A model generated the notes under the pieces. The model made no database searches, was not told where the DNA came from, and saw only the letters and a list, made by a program, of their open reading frames with translations. Source: CAZWVR01 sp964637235 (lineage in GTDB: Bacteria; Bacteroidota; Bacteroidia; Bacteroidales; S143-33). Taken from it: a stretch of DNA of 5,867 nt. The DNA lies in NCBI GenBank assembly GCA_964637235.1, contig CAZWVR010000119.1, positions 1 through 5,867 of the forward strand, written 5' to 3'. A program made the translations under genes and the position numbers. This document shows positions 1 to 5,867 of the stretch, in pieces (within the stretch, counting starts at the first letter, position 1; each line of letters starts with the position of its first letter).

Positions 1-573
1 TTCCTCAAACCACCTGCGGATTGCTTCTTTGCCCTGCTTGACGACTTCCATTGGAGGCTTTTCAAGCGGGTTGCCATAGAGGTTTAGTTTGCCCTCATTA
101 TTCCAAGTATTTTCTGCGATAATTTCCATATCAAAATCCGTAATCCATTCTGGTAATTCTTTTATTTGATTGTTTCTTAAATCTAATCTTGTCAGATTTT
201 TCAGTTCTTTCAAAGGGGAGATATCGGATATTTGATTTCCAATTAAATCTAACTTTATCAGATTTATGAGTTCCTTCAAAGGAGAAAGCTTCTTTATTCG
301 ATTGAAACTTAAAATAAGATATCGCAAAGATTGAAATTGTGAAATTTCCTGTGGAATTTCCGATAGAACATTATTAAAAATATTTCCTGAAATTCTTAGT
401 CCAATCACATCGCCCAGTTCTCCGGTTAAGTAAAAGAATTTGGGATAAAAGGAACTTTTAAATAACTTTCCTTCATCTTTTACCTCCTCAAATTTCACAG
501 GCTTACCGTATTGGCGGGCAATTTCCTGTTCCAGTTCTTTGAGTATTTTAGCGTGTTGCGGGTTCAGAGGCAT
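1..573 (-). CDS. Leucine-rich-repeat protein, Roco/TIR-type N-terminal part (3' end outside window)
   Basis: The frame opens with ATG at 573-571 and stays open for 191 codons to the left edge, so the C-terminus is missing. Residues 1-50 are a charged, probably helical leader. LRR units follow: about 56-79 (less regular), 83-103, 104-125 and 126-145, with the pattern L-x-x-L-x-L-x-x-N-x-I. A closing segment at about 150-191 includes LNLYGNPLEKPP, then a VVKQG...AIRRWFE stretch. From family knowledge, this NPLxxPPxEVVKQGxxAI ending is typical of bacterial LRR proteins that continue into a Roc-COR GTPase, TIR or similar signalling domain; which one follows cannot be seen. No signal peptide is visible, so it is probably cytoplasmic. 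It lies 113 bp downstream of the permease stop on the same strand, with no clear terminator between them and no Shine-Dalgarno before the ATG. The LRR call is secure; the exact role is unknown. Confidence 0.85.
   Translation of the reverse strand, partial: MPLNPQHAKILKELEQEIARQYGKPVKFEEVKDEGKLFKSSFYPKFFYLTGELGDVIGLRISGNIFNNVLSEIPQEISQFQSLRYLILSFNRIKKLSPLKELINLIKLDLIGNQISDISPLKELKNLTRLDLRNNQIKELPEWITDFDMEIIAENTWNNEGKLNLYGNPLEKPPMEVVKQGKEAIRRWFEE
169..300 (-). repeat. Two tandem 66-bp units encoding 22-residue LRRs
   Basis: Two adjacent 66-bp units (about 169-234 and 235-300) are clearly similar at DNA level; for example, the atctaa motif at 181 recurs at 247. They encode the closely matching segments NRIKKLSPLKELINLIKLDL and NQISDISPLKELKNLTRLDL. 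The 22-residue period is the usual one for SDS22/internalin-like repeats. The DNA similarity suggests fairly recent duplication of one unit inside the gene. Confidence 0.7.
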
Positions 574-686
574 AGGAGTAGGTTTTTATTCAATGCTAAA
601 ATAAAAAATTTTGGTGAGAGGAAGTAATTATGAGAAGCGTGTAGAGGGTAAAAGTCTTGATTTTTAATATTCAGCACAAGATATAT

Positions 687-3600
687 TCAACTCATAAAAT
701 TAGAGCGAGAGAGTTTTGTTAGTTTAGTTGTAATTTCGTCAATATGTTTTAGCAGTTGGTGTGCAGTTGGGTTGTCAATGGAGTTTAATATTGCAGTTTT
801 GTCTATAAGAAATTTTAATGTAGAAGCAGTAAATTTCTCCAAAGTAGGACGAAGAGGAATTTCTTCCAATTCAATATGCGAAAAGTTTCTATAAAAAGAA
901 TCGTTAAAGTTTTCTTTGTCCATAACAATAAGTAATTTTGGTAATTTTTGTATAATTTTTTGCATTTTTTTCTCAATATTTGCAACCGTAGCAAACCACA
1001 TATTTAAATTTTTTCTTTCAGGTGATTGCAAAAAAGTTTTTAGTTCATTGAGACATAATGAAAAATTTAATTTAAAAAACATTAAGAAATTTTCTAATAT
1101 CATTTCGCTTAAATATCTGTCAAAACTCTCAAAAAATATTTCTACTTCATTATCAATTCGTTGCATAATATCTTTACGATTTTTCTTTAACTGTTTTTTA
1201 TGATAAAAATAAATAGACTTTGGTGCATCAAATTTTTGTAAAATTTCATTAAAGATTACAACAATCTGTCGTTTACGGTATTGTTCAACCCGTGAAGGGA
1301 GTTCGGAGGTTAATAGAATAAAATTGTTTAAATTTTTGTCAAGCATTTCGTTTAGAGTGTCAAAGAAATTGTCATAATTAGTTTCAGAAAGATTTTTTAT
1401 TCGGTTCAACTCATTGACATAATTTAATAAAAATTTTTCAAAATTATATATAAATCTCAAAGTTTCTATTCTCATACGTTCTATGTCCAGAAATATAAGT
1501 TCTAACAATCTGTTTTGCAATATTTTAACAAGAAGTTTAGTATTATAATTTATCAGAATTTTGTTTTCCTGTTTATCAGAAATTTTTATAAAAATTTTAC
1601 TAATTTTTGCTGTTAAATATGGCAGTTCTCTCAATTGATTTTTATCAAAAATCAGTTTTATAGTATTAGGAATTTCTTTCAACAGGGTATTTATATTGTT
1701 TTTTAGTTCAAAAAGTAAATTATCCAGTAGTTCGTTTAATTCTTCAATATATTTAGAGTTAAATTCATTAAAAAAACGATTAAATTTCAGGAGTAAAAAG
1801 TTCTGATAACGAAGTATATACAAGTGTTTATTTTTTTGTTTTAATTTAAAGTAATTATTTTTAAGAATTTTATTGATTGTCAAAAGTAAGTTTGGTATTT
1901 TTTGCAAAAACAAGTTAAAGTCGTCAGATTCTTTAAAAACAAAAGTTTGTGTAGTTATAGCAAAACTGTTCAATACTTTTTGGTGTAGTTGAGACAATAG
2001 TTTATATAGATCTTCTTGTTTAGTTTTATTTAGAGTATTGCTTATGATTATAGGTTTTTTATCAGGATTTTTATTTTGAGCTAAAACAGCTTTTTGGTGA
2101 ATATTAACTCCAAGATTTAGGTCTTTGAACACTCTTGAAGCCCTTATAAGAGCCACAGTTCCGATTTCAAAGAGTAATTTATTTGTTCGTTGTATAAAGT
2201 TTTTTTCCTGTCCAGGAGGTATTTCAGGCAGTCCAATAAAAACAATATCAGCGGTTTGGGACTGTTCTCGGACGATGTCGTAAAAACTCCGTTTTTCCAC
2301 TTCGTTATTTATGATTTTAACTTTTGCATTGATACGCATAGATGCGAGCATATCATTTGCCCGTCTGTATAGATAAAAAGCTTTGCTATCGTCGTCATTG
2401 ACTATCAGAAGGCGAATAGTAGCGTTTTTCCATTTATCGGATATAGTCATAAGTTTTGCGAGCATTAGAGCGAAATTTCCATTATTACCAGCACCTCTCC
2501 ACCAAATATCAATTTGTTGGTATCTACCAAATCCGTATCTATTATCATAATCAATGAGTACCAGATTATAGTCCAGAGAATTTATTATATGCAAGAGTTC
2601 AACAAATTGGGTGGGATTAGCACTTCGGCGGGGCCAACCGAGAATAACCGTATTAGGTTCAAGACCAGAGAAACCGTAGGTTCTGACAATCATTTCTATG
2701 CCGTGATAAAGGTTTTTGACAGTCATACGGCGGAAAAATATGCCAGCGGCTTGTTCTTCTGGTTCAAGATAGTTTTGTTTATATTTTGGGAAAAGGGCTT
2801 CTGCGTCAGGATTTATTTTCAGGTCAAAATTTGTAAGAAATCCGTAATGTCCAACAAGGGAGCGAGCAAACTCCATCAGGTGAGGTCTTTGTTTTGTTCC
2901 GCCAGTAAAAAGAATAATATTAGGTTGCCAATTTCTATCATCTTCTGGCATAGAAATAAGTGCGGAGAGCCCTTTACGTATAACAGATATCCATACGCTA
3001 CGCCAGACGTCTCCACCTTCCAGTTTAAGTTGTTTTTGTTGTAGATATAGAAATATTCCGCCAATTATGACAAAAGCGGCAATCATAGAAATAACATCTA
3101 TGCGGAACATCACAGTAAAAGCAAAGATAAATCCAATAATTCCGATATAAAGTGGCACACGAAAAGAAGGGCGAAAGTCTGTATCTGCCCAGCCTTCAAG
3201 GACATAAGCAAGATTTATAAATCCGTAAGAGGTGAGGTAAAACATTGTAACTATGCCAGCAATAGCATTTAAGTCTCCAATGAGTATTCCAGCTTCTGCA
3301 ATTAGATATATAAGTATCAATGCGGCTCTTGGTTCATTTTTTTTACCATAAAGTTTTCCAAAAATTTTTGGAGTTATTTTGTCAGCGGATAAAGCTTGCA
3401 AAATTCGTGGGGCACCGAGTATTCCTCCCAGGGCTGAGGATAATGTAGCTCCCCATATTCCAGCAATGACAATGGGAGGTATCCAGGCTATGTGCATAGC
3501 GACGTTATTGTCTGTAAGTAATAAATCGCGTTTTATAAACAGTCCATATCCGACAGCCAGAGCAATATATACAATAAACCCGGTAGCAATAGCCGCCATA

Positions 3601-4298
3601 GTACCTTTTGGTATATCTTTTCGTGGGTCTCGGAGGTCTCCTGACATAGCAACGCCAGCAGTGAAACCCGTCACAGCTGGGAAAAATATTGCAAAAATCT
3701 TTTCAAAAGATAGATGTTCTGACGCTGGTGAAAATAAAGGGCTTTCAGGTCTAAATTCTATATTTATACCAAAACCTGCAAACATTGAAATGAGAGACAA
3801 AGCAATGGCTGCCAAAATAAAATACTGAGTTTTAATAGCCAAAGAAGTGCTAATCATTGCCAGAATAGTTAGCAGTAATAGGATAGCTGTGCCAACAATT
3901 CGTATAGAGTTTGTATTTGGAGATAGATTTAAATATTCAGATATAATATTGATACTCAGGAAGTTTTCTGCAAAACCTACAATATACATTGAAATACCTA
4001 ATGCTGTTCCCAATGTTAAAGCAATGCCTATTGCCCCGCCCATAGGCAAACCGAGACTACGAGAAAGAATGTAATATATACCCCCTGCTCGTATTTTTTT
4101 GTCCGTAGCAATTGAAGATATACTCAAACCTGTTGTAAAAGAAATTATGTGAGATATAACAATTATTATCAATGCGGCAATTATACCTGCTTGTCCTACT
4201 ACCCAGCCCAATCTCATATACATAATTACACCGAGAATAGTCAGCACTGACGGAGTATATACACCTGAAAAAGCGTTAAATTTATATCCTCTAGGCAT
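687..4298 (-). CDS. Cation-chloride cotransporter-like (SLC12/APC superfamily) permease with a long unknown C-terminal extension
   Basis: Probable inner-membrane secondary transporter that couples Cl- to Na+ and/or K+ movement. Residues 12-420 form a roughly 12-segment APC core very like NKCC/NCC: GVYTPSVLTILGV (TM1), GQAGI, SSIATDKKIRAGGIYYILSR, MYIVGFAE (TM3), FFPAVTGFTAGVAMSGDLRD (TM6), ATLSSALGGILGAPRILQA (TM8) and the TSYGFIN...RPSFR region (TM10). Residues 430-735 match the SLC12 cytosolic domain: NWQPNIILFTGG, RPHLMEFA, LEPNTVILGW, LLIVNDDD and TADIVFIGLPEIPP. Residues 736-1203 are a hydrophilic, Asn/Lys/Leu/Ile-rich, probably helical region with no recognised domain or membrane segment; bacterial relatives usually stop near the end of the previous domain. 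The start is fixed because an in-frame TGA lies one codon upstream. No Shine-Dalgarno is seen. A decayed exporter fragment lies immediately upstream. Core assignment is confident; the exact ions and the tail's role are not known. It could be annotated simply as an amino-acid permease. Confidence 0.9.
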   Translation of the reverse strand: MPRGYKFNAFSGVYTPSVLTILGVIMYMRLGWVVGQAGIIAALIIIVISHIISFTTGLSISSIATDKKIRAGGIYYILSRSLGLPMGGAIGIALTLGTALGISMYIVGFAENFLSINIISEYLNLSPNTNSIRIVGTAILLLLTILAMISTSLAIKTQYFILAAIALSLISMFAGFGINIEFRPESPLFSPASEHLSFEKIFAIFFPAVTGFTAGVAMSGDLRDPRKDIPKGTMAAIATGFIVYIALAVGYGLFIKRDLLLTDNNVAMHIAWIPPIVIAGIWGATLSSALGGILGAPRILQALSADKITPKIFGKLYGKKNEPRAALILIYLIAEAGILIGDLNAIAGIVTMFYLTSYGFINLAYVLEGWADTDFRPSFRVPLYIGIIGFIFAFTVMFRIDVISMIAAFVIIGGIFLYLQQKQLKLEGGDVWRSVWISVIRKGLSALISMPEDDRNWQPNIILFTGGTKQRPHLMEFARSLVGHYGFLTNFDLKINPDAEALFPKYKQNYLEPEEQAAGIFFRRMTVKNLYHGIEMIVRTYGFSGLEPNTVILGWPRRSANPTQFVELLHIINSLDYNLVLIDYDNRYGFGRYQQIDIWWRGAGNNGNFALMLAKLMTISDKWKNATIRLLIVNDDDSKAFYLYRRANDMLASMRINAKVKIINNEVEKRSFYDIVREQSQTADIVFIGLPEIPPGQEKNFIQRTNKLLFEIGTVALIRASRVFKDLNLGVNIHQKAVLAQNKNPDKKPIIISNTLNKTKQEDLYKLLSQLHQKVLNSFAITTQTFVFKESDDFNLFLQKIPNLLLTINKILKNNYFKLKQKNKHLYILRYQNFLLLKFNRFFNEFNSKYIEELNELLDNLLFELKNNINTLLKEIPNTIKLIFDKNQLRELPYLTAKISKIFIKISDKQENKILINYNTKLLVKILQNRLLELIFLDIERMRIETLRFIYNFEKFLLNYVNELNRIKNLSETNYDNFFDTLNEMLDKNLNNFILLTSELPSRVEQYRKRQIVVIFNEILQKFDAPKSIYFYHKKQLKKNRKDIMQRIDNEVEIFFESFDRYLSEMILENFLMFFKLNFSLCLNELKTFLQSPERKNLNMWFATVANIEKKMQKIIQKLPKLLIVMDKENFNDSFYRNFSHIELEEIPLRPTLEKFTASTLKFLIDKTAILNSIDNPTAHQLLKHIDEITTKLTKLSRSNFMS
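690..2093 (-). other. Unrecognised helical C-terminal extension of the permease (residues ~736-1203)
   Basis: This sub-region of the permease gene encodes about 468 residues after the last segment that looks like the SLC12 cytosolic domain (ending near EIGTVALIRASRVFKD). It is rich in Leu, Ile, Asn, Lys, Phe and Glu, has alternating charged and hydrophobic residues suggesting long amphipathic helices, and shows no membrane-length hydrophobic run. It should lie in the cytosol, because the preceding domain does. A short motif, [QKS][KE][IL]P followed by a helix, recurs at about residues 799, 874, 998 and 1117. The frame is open throughout, without a frameshift. The DNA is far more AT-rich than the transporter core. 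I do not recognise a family. Confidence 0.6.
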
Positions 4299-4301
4299 AA
4301 A

Positions 4302-4540
4302 TCAGATTTTCATTTTTTCAAAAGTAAAAAAAATCTGTGAGCTAGCAAGAACGATAATATTCAGTTTAATAGCAGTTTCAGGAATTTTTGAAAACATAAC
4401 AAATGCCTCGTCTCCTAATGTGGCAATCATCACAGAACCCAGCGAGGCAAAGTTTAAGGCTTCGTGGGCATATAGCAAAATCACTTTCTGGACGGTAAAA
4501 TATTCTTAATCAGCATCATAGAAAGCACAAACAAGGCTAT
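4302..4540 (-). pseudogene. Decayed 5' fragment of the 10-TM metal exporter gene (partial duplicate of 4749-5795)
   Basis: Two blocks match the intact exporter gene. Block 4356-4476 aligns without gaps to 5472-5592 (codons 68-108) with 11 mismatches in 121 bp by hand count, about 91% identity. Block 4488-4540 aligns to 5703-5756 (codons 14-31), with one base missing that shifts the frame. Between them the fragment has 11 bp where the intact gene has 110, a net loss of 99 bp or 33 codons, so residues 32-68 (including GIIPGCLG) are gone. The first 13 codons and everything after codon 108 are also absent. The conserved TSGDEAF segment has become TLGDEAF. A 60-codon frame (GTG at 4484, stop at 4302) survives, but it encodes only about two membrane segments and is very unlikely to transport. 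It is best read as a gene relic; a small leader peptide cannot be excluded. Confidence 0.88.
4303..4337 (-). repeat. Inverted repeat (8-bp arms) just upstream of the permease start codon
   Basis: The arms CAGATTTT (4303-4310) and AAAATCTG (4330-4337) are perfect inverted copies separated by 19 mostly A/T bases, which could lengthen the stem. On the permease mRNA the 3' arm ends 4 nt before the ATG, so a folded hairpin would cover the ribosome-loading region. It is not followed by a U-run and so is not a standard terminator. The AT-rich stem would be weak and may have no function. Confidence 0.4.
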
Positions 4541-4553
4541 TTATTTCAAATAA
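4541..4553. repeat. 13-bp palindrome at the end of the exporter duplicate
   Basis: TTATTTCAAATAA has perfect 6-bp arms around a central C and begins exactly where similarity to the intact exporter gene stops. It may mark a recombination or insertion junction, or be chance in AT-rich DNA. Confidence 0.35.
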
Positions 4554-4583
4554 TACGGTCTTAGTTTATTTTTACAACTTTTT

Positions 4584-4679
4584 TTAAGACAATTTCATTG
4601 GTTTTTGAGTATTCATATTAGAGTTAATAACTTCAACAGGAGAATCCCAAGATAAACCTCTATCCGTATATTTTTTTAT
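4584..4679 (-). pseudogene. Possible C-terminal relic of an integrase-type (DDE) transposase
   Basis: A 32-codon open segment, bounded upstream by TGA at 4682-4680 and ending in TAA at 4584, reads ...RGLSWDSPVEVINS followed by a short basic tail, with no suitable start. From family knowledge, IS3/IS481-type transposases often end with R-x-H-x-x-L-x-W-x-(T/S)-P-x-E-V, and this segment resembles that ending. No catalytic domain and no clear terminal inverted repeats are visible. It lies in the 208-bp spacer between the intact exporter and its duplicate, where a mobile element would help explain the rearrangement. Chance resemblance in a short frame is possible. Confidence 0.3.
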
Positions 4680-4748
4680 TCAAAAGACTTCATTTTTTTT
4701 TACAAAAATATGCTTTTAATAAATAATCAACTACTCCCCTACACCATT

Positions 4749-5795
4749 TTACATATTGAAAATCAGGTGAAAACCTGCACCTATAACAAAGCCAACGAGT
4801 AAGTTAATAATTTTCACGTAAAGAAAACTTTTTTGTGATTCGGCAAGAAGAGGTAAAGAGCCGTGCCCGTCTTGGACTATTGAATTTGCAAGTAAAATAC
4901 TAAATGGGATAATTCCTTGACTAAACAAAAATATAAAAACTAAATGCGGTCCTGATTCTGGGATAATACCTACCAAAATGGCTATTATAAGCAAAAGCCA
5001 AAAATAATCCCCACTTATACTTTGGAGTTTTTCTTGTGTCAGCCCCAGATATGGCAAAATTATATTGATGAACAAAAGAGTGCCAAAAGTCCAAATAAAA
5101 ATCCTCCCCAGATGTTGTTTTATGGTATGTTCCCATAGATGTTTTGTCAAAAAATGGTCTGGAACACTAACCGAAATAAATAAAATGAAAATGCTTATAA
5201 GCAATAATATAACTCTAATATAGTTCCATTTTGAAGGTCCTAATTGGGCTGTTAGTATGGCTAAAAAAAACAAAAAGGAAATGAGGATAAGCAAAAATCT
5301 TTCAAAGGTAATATGTTTTAACTGACTGAAAAACAATTTCTTATCAAAACAGACACAGGAGATTTCATTTTCGTGAAAACGCAAATGATTTTCTTTTAGT
5401 TTTATTAGAGTTTTATCTCCAAAAATCATATTTAGTATAAAACCAGTGATTATTGCGACTATAAAAATGGCAATATTTAATTTTATTGCAGTTTCAGGGA
5501 TTTTAGAGAACATAACAAATGCCTCGTCTCCTGATGTGGCAATCATCACCGAAACCAGCGAGGCAAAGTTTAAGGCTTCGTGAGCATATAGCGAGACGAC
5601 TAAGAAAGTCCCGAGACAGCCGGGAATAATTCCCAGAAATGCGGCTAATACCACCTGAAACCAAATATTTTTAGATACGTTGTGTATAATTTTGTTCTTG
5701 GTCTGCACAGTAAAATATTCTATAATCAGCATCATAGAAAGCACAAACAAGGCTATCTGTAGGCTATCTTTGAATGTGTCTAATAAAATATTCAT
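4749..5795 (-). CDS. Putative 10-TM manganese/heavy-metal exporter (PF11449-like, 'arsenic efflux' family)
   Basis: This 348-residue, very hydrophobic protein has about ten membrane segments (roughly 11-29, 45-70, 75-96, 104-126, 165-183, 193-212, 230-250, 263-279, 284-304 and 326-346). Two related halves carry the family signatures: GIIPGCLGTFLVVSLYAHE (55-73) with MIATSGDEAFVM (84-95), and GIIPESGPHLVF (286-297) with ANSIVQDGHGSLPLLAES (303-320). A central loop has His137, His141, Cys147 and Cys149, possible metal ligands. From family knowledge such proteins are annotated as putative manganese or arsenic/heavy-metal exporters in the inner membrane; the substrate here is inferred. Length is typical and the gene is intact. 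The ATG at 5795 starts a normal N-terminal helix, with no Shine-Dalgarno. A palindromic sequence lies 17 bp upstream, and a damaged partial copy lies downstream next to the permease gene. Confidence 0.88.
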   Translation of the reverse strand: MNILLDTFKDSLQIALFVLSMMLIIEYFTVQTKNKIIHNVSKNIWFQVVLAAFLGIIPGCLGTFLVVSLYAHEALNFASLVSVMIATSGDEAFVMFSKIPETAIKLNIAIFIVAIITGFILNMIFGDKTLIKLKENHLRFHENEISCVCFDKKLFFSQLKHITFERFLLILISFLFFLAILTAQLGPSKWNYIRVILLLISIFILFISVSVPDHFLTKHLWEHTIKQHLGRIFIWTFGTLLFINIILPYLGLTQEKLQSISGDYFWLLLIIAILVGIIPESGPHLVFIFLFSQGIIPFSILLANSIVQDGHGSLPLLAESQKSFLYVKIINLLVGFVIGAGFHLIFNM

Positions 5796-5811
5796 TATTC
5801 ACATATTTTTT

Positions 5812-5843
5812 ACTTAGAACAAAAATAAGTATTTTTTCTTAGT
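5812..5843. promoter_or_regulatory. Imperfect palindrome upstream of the exporter gene, candidate operator
   Basis: The 32-bp stretch reads ACT-T-AGA-AC-AAAAAT-AAGT-ATTTTT-TCT-T-AGT. The 3-bp ACT/AGT and AGA/TCT arms and the 6-bp AAAAAT/ATTTTT arms pair symmetrically around an AAGT centre, with one T:T mismatch and a 2-nt bulge. It ends 17 bp before the start codon, where a metal-responsive repressor could bind or an mRNA hairpin could form. It does not match a DtxR/MntR or Fur box that I can recognise, so the regulator is unknown. Confidence 0.35.
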
Positions 5844-5867
5844 TAAATCGGGCTTACACTGCAATTT

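Noticed and set aside
574..686. Terminator or promoter between permease stop and LRR start
   Set aside because: No GC-rich stem with T-run and no well-spaced promoter pair was found; only weak A/T-rich matches are present.
916..1203. Plus-strand 95-codon frame rich in Phe, Ile and Ser
   Set aside because: It is antisense to the Lys/Asn/Leu-rich permease tail; apparent hydrophobicity comes from complementing AAA/AAT-rich codons.
2514..3044. 176-codon plus-strand open frame
   Set aside because: It lies wholly antisense to the well-conserved cytosolic domain of the permease; its translation shows no family features and it is a shadow frame.
3379..4074. Two plus-strand open frames (3379-3828 and 3847-4074)
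   Set aside because: Both are antisense to the transmembrane core of the permease and have the composition expected from reversing hydrophobic codons.
4303..4337. Rho-independent terminator for the exporter relic
   Set aside because: The inverted repeat is AT-rich and lacks a following T-run on either strand, so it is not a credible intrinsic terminator.
4563..4592. Sigma-70-like promoter for the permease (TTGTCT ... TAAACT on the minus strand)
   Set aside because: Each hexamer matches consensus at only 4 of 6 positions, which is expected by chance in such AT-rich sequence.
4921..5136. 71-codon minus-strand frame inside the exporter gene
   Set aside because: It overlaps the conserved C-terminal half of the exporter in another frame; the exporter frame carries the recognisable motifs.
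5796..5867. yybP-ykoY-type manganese riboswitch upstream of the exporter
   Set aside because: Only 72 bases are available and they are A/T-rich without the conserved GC-containing stems and loops of that riboswitch.

Overview
This AT-rich bacterial window has every recognisable gene on the minus strand. In order of transcription (high to low coordinates) it holds: an intact membrane protein of the putative 10-TM manganese/heavy-metal exporter family (4749-5795); a short spacer with a possible transposase relic; a decayed 5' fragment of the same exporter gene (4302-4540); a very long cation-chloride-cotransporter-like permease (687-4298); and a leucine-rich-repeat (LRR) protein that runs off the left edge (1-573). 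No RNA genes or CRISPR arrays were seen. None of the three intact starts has a convincing Shine-Dalgarno sequence, and short TAnnTTTG-like motifs occur in the spacers. Together with a Roco-type LRR protein, this weakly suggests a member of the Bacteroidota/Chlorobiota (FCB) side of the tree. That is inference; the organism cannot be fixed from this window.

The central gene is the 1203-residue permease. Residues 1-420 closely resemble the transport core of eukaryotic NKCC/NCC (SLC12) proteins, including most ion-site positions. Residues 430-735 resemble the SLC12 cytosolic domain. They are followed by about 470 residues of Asn/Lys/Leu/Ile-rich, apparently helical sequence that I do not recognise, encoded by much more AT-rich DNA. 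This tail is the most novel element in the window.

The second notable structure lies just upstream of the permease. A fragment of the exporter gene, about 91% identical over 121 bp, carries a net 99-bp internal deletion and a 1-bp frameshift. Its residual 60-codon reading frame ends TGA TTT ATG, in the same frame as the permease and one codon before its start, inside a small inverted repeat. A gene duplication, probably disturbed by a mobile element, has therefore become the 5' neighbourhood of the permease.

Functionally the window pairs a probable metal exporter with a probable Na+/K+/Cl- cotransporter, both inner-membrane ion transporters transcribed in the same direction. There is no evidence that they share a transcript, and the LRR gene looks independent.
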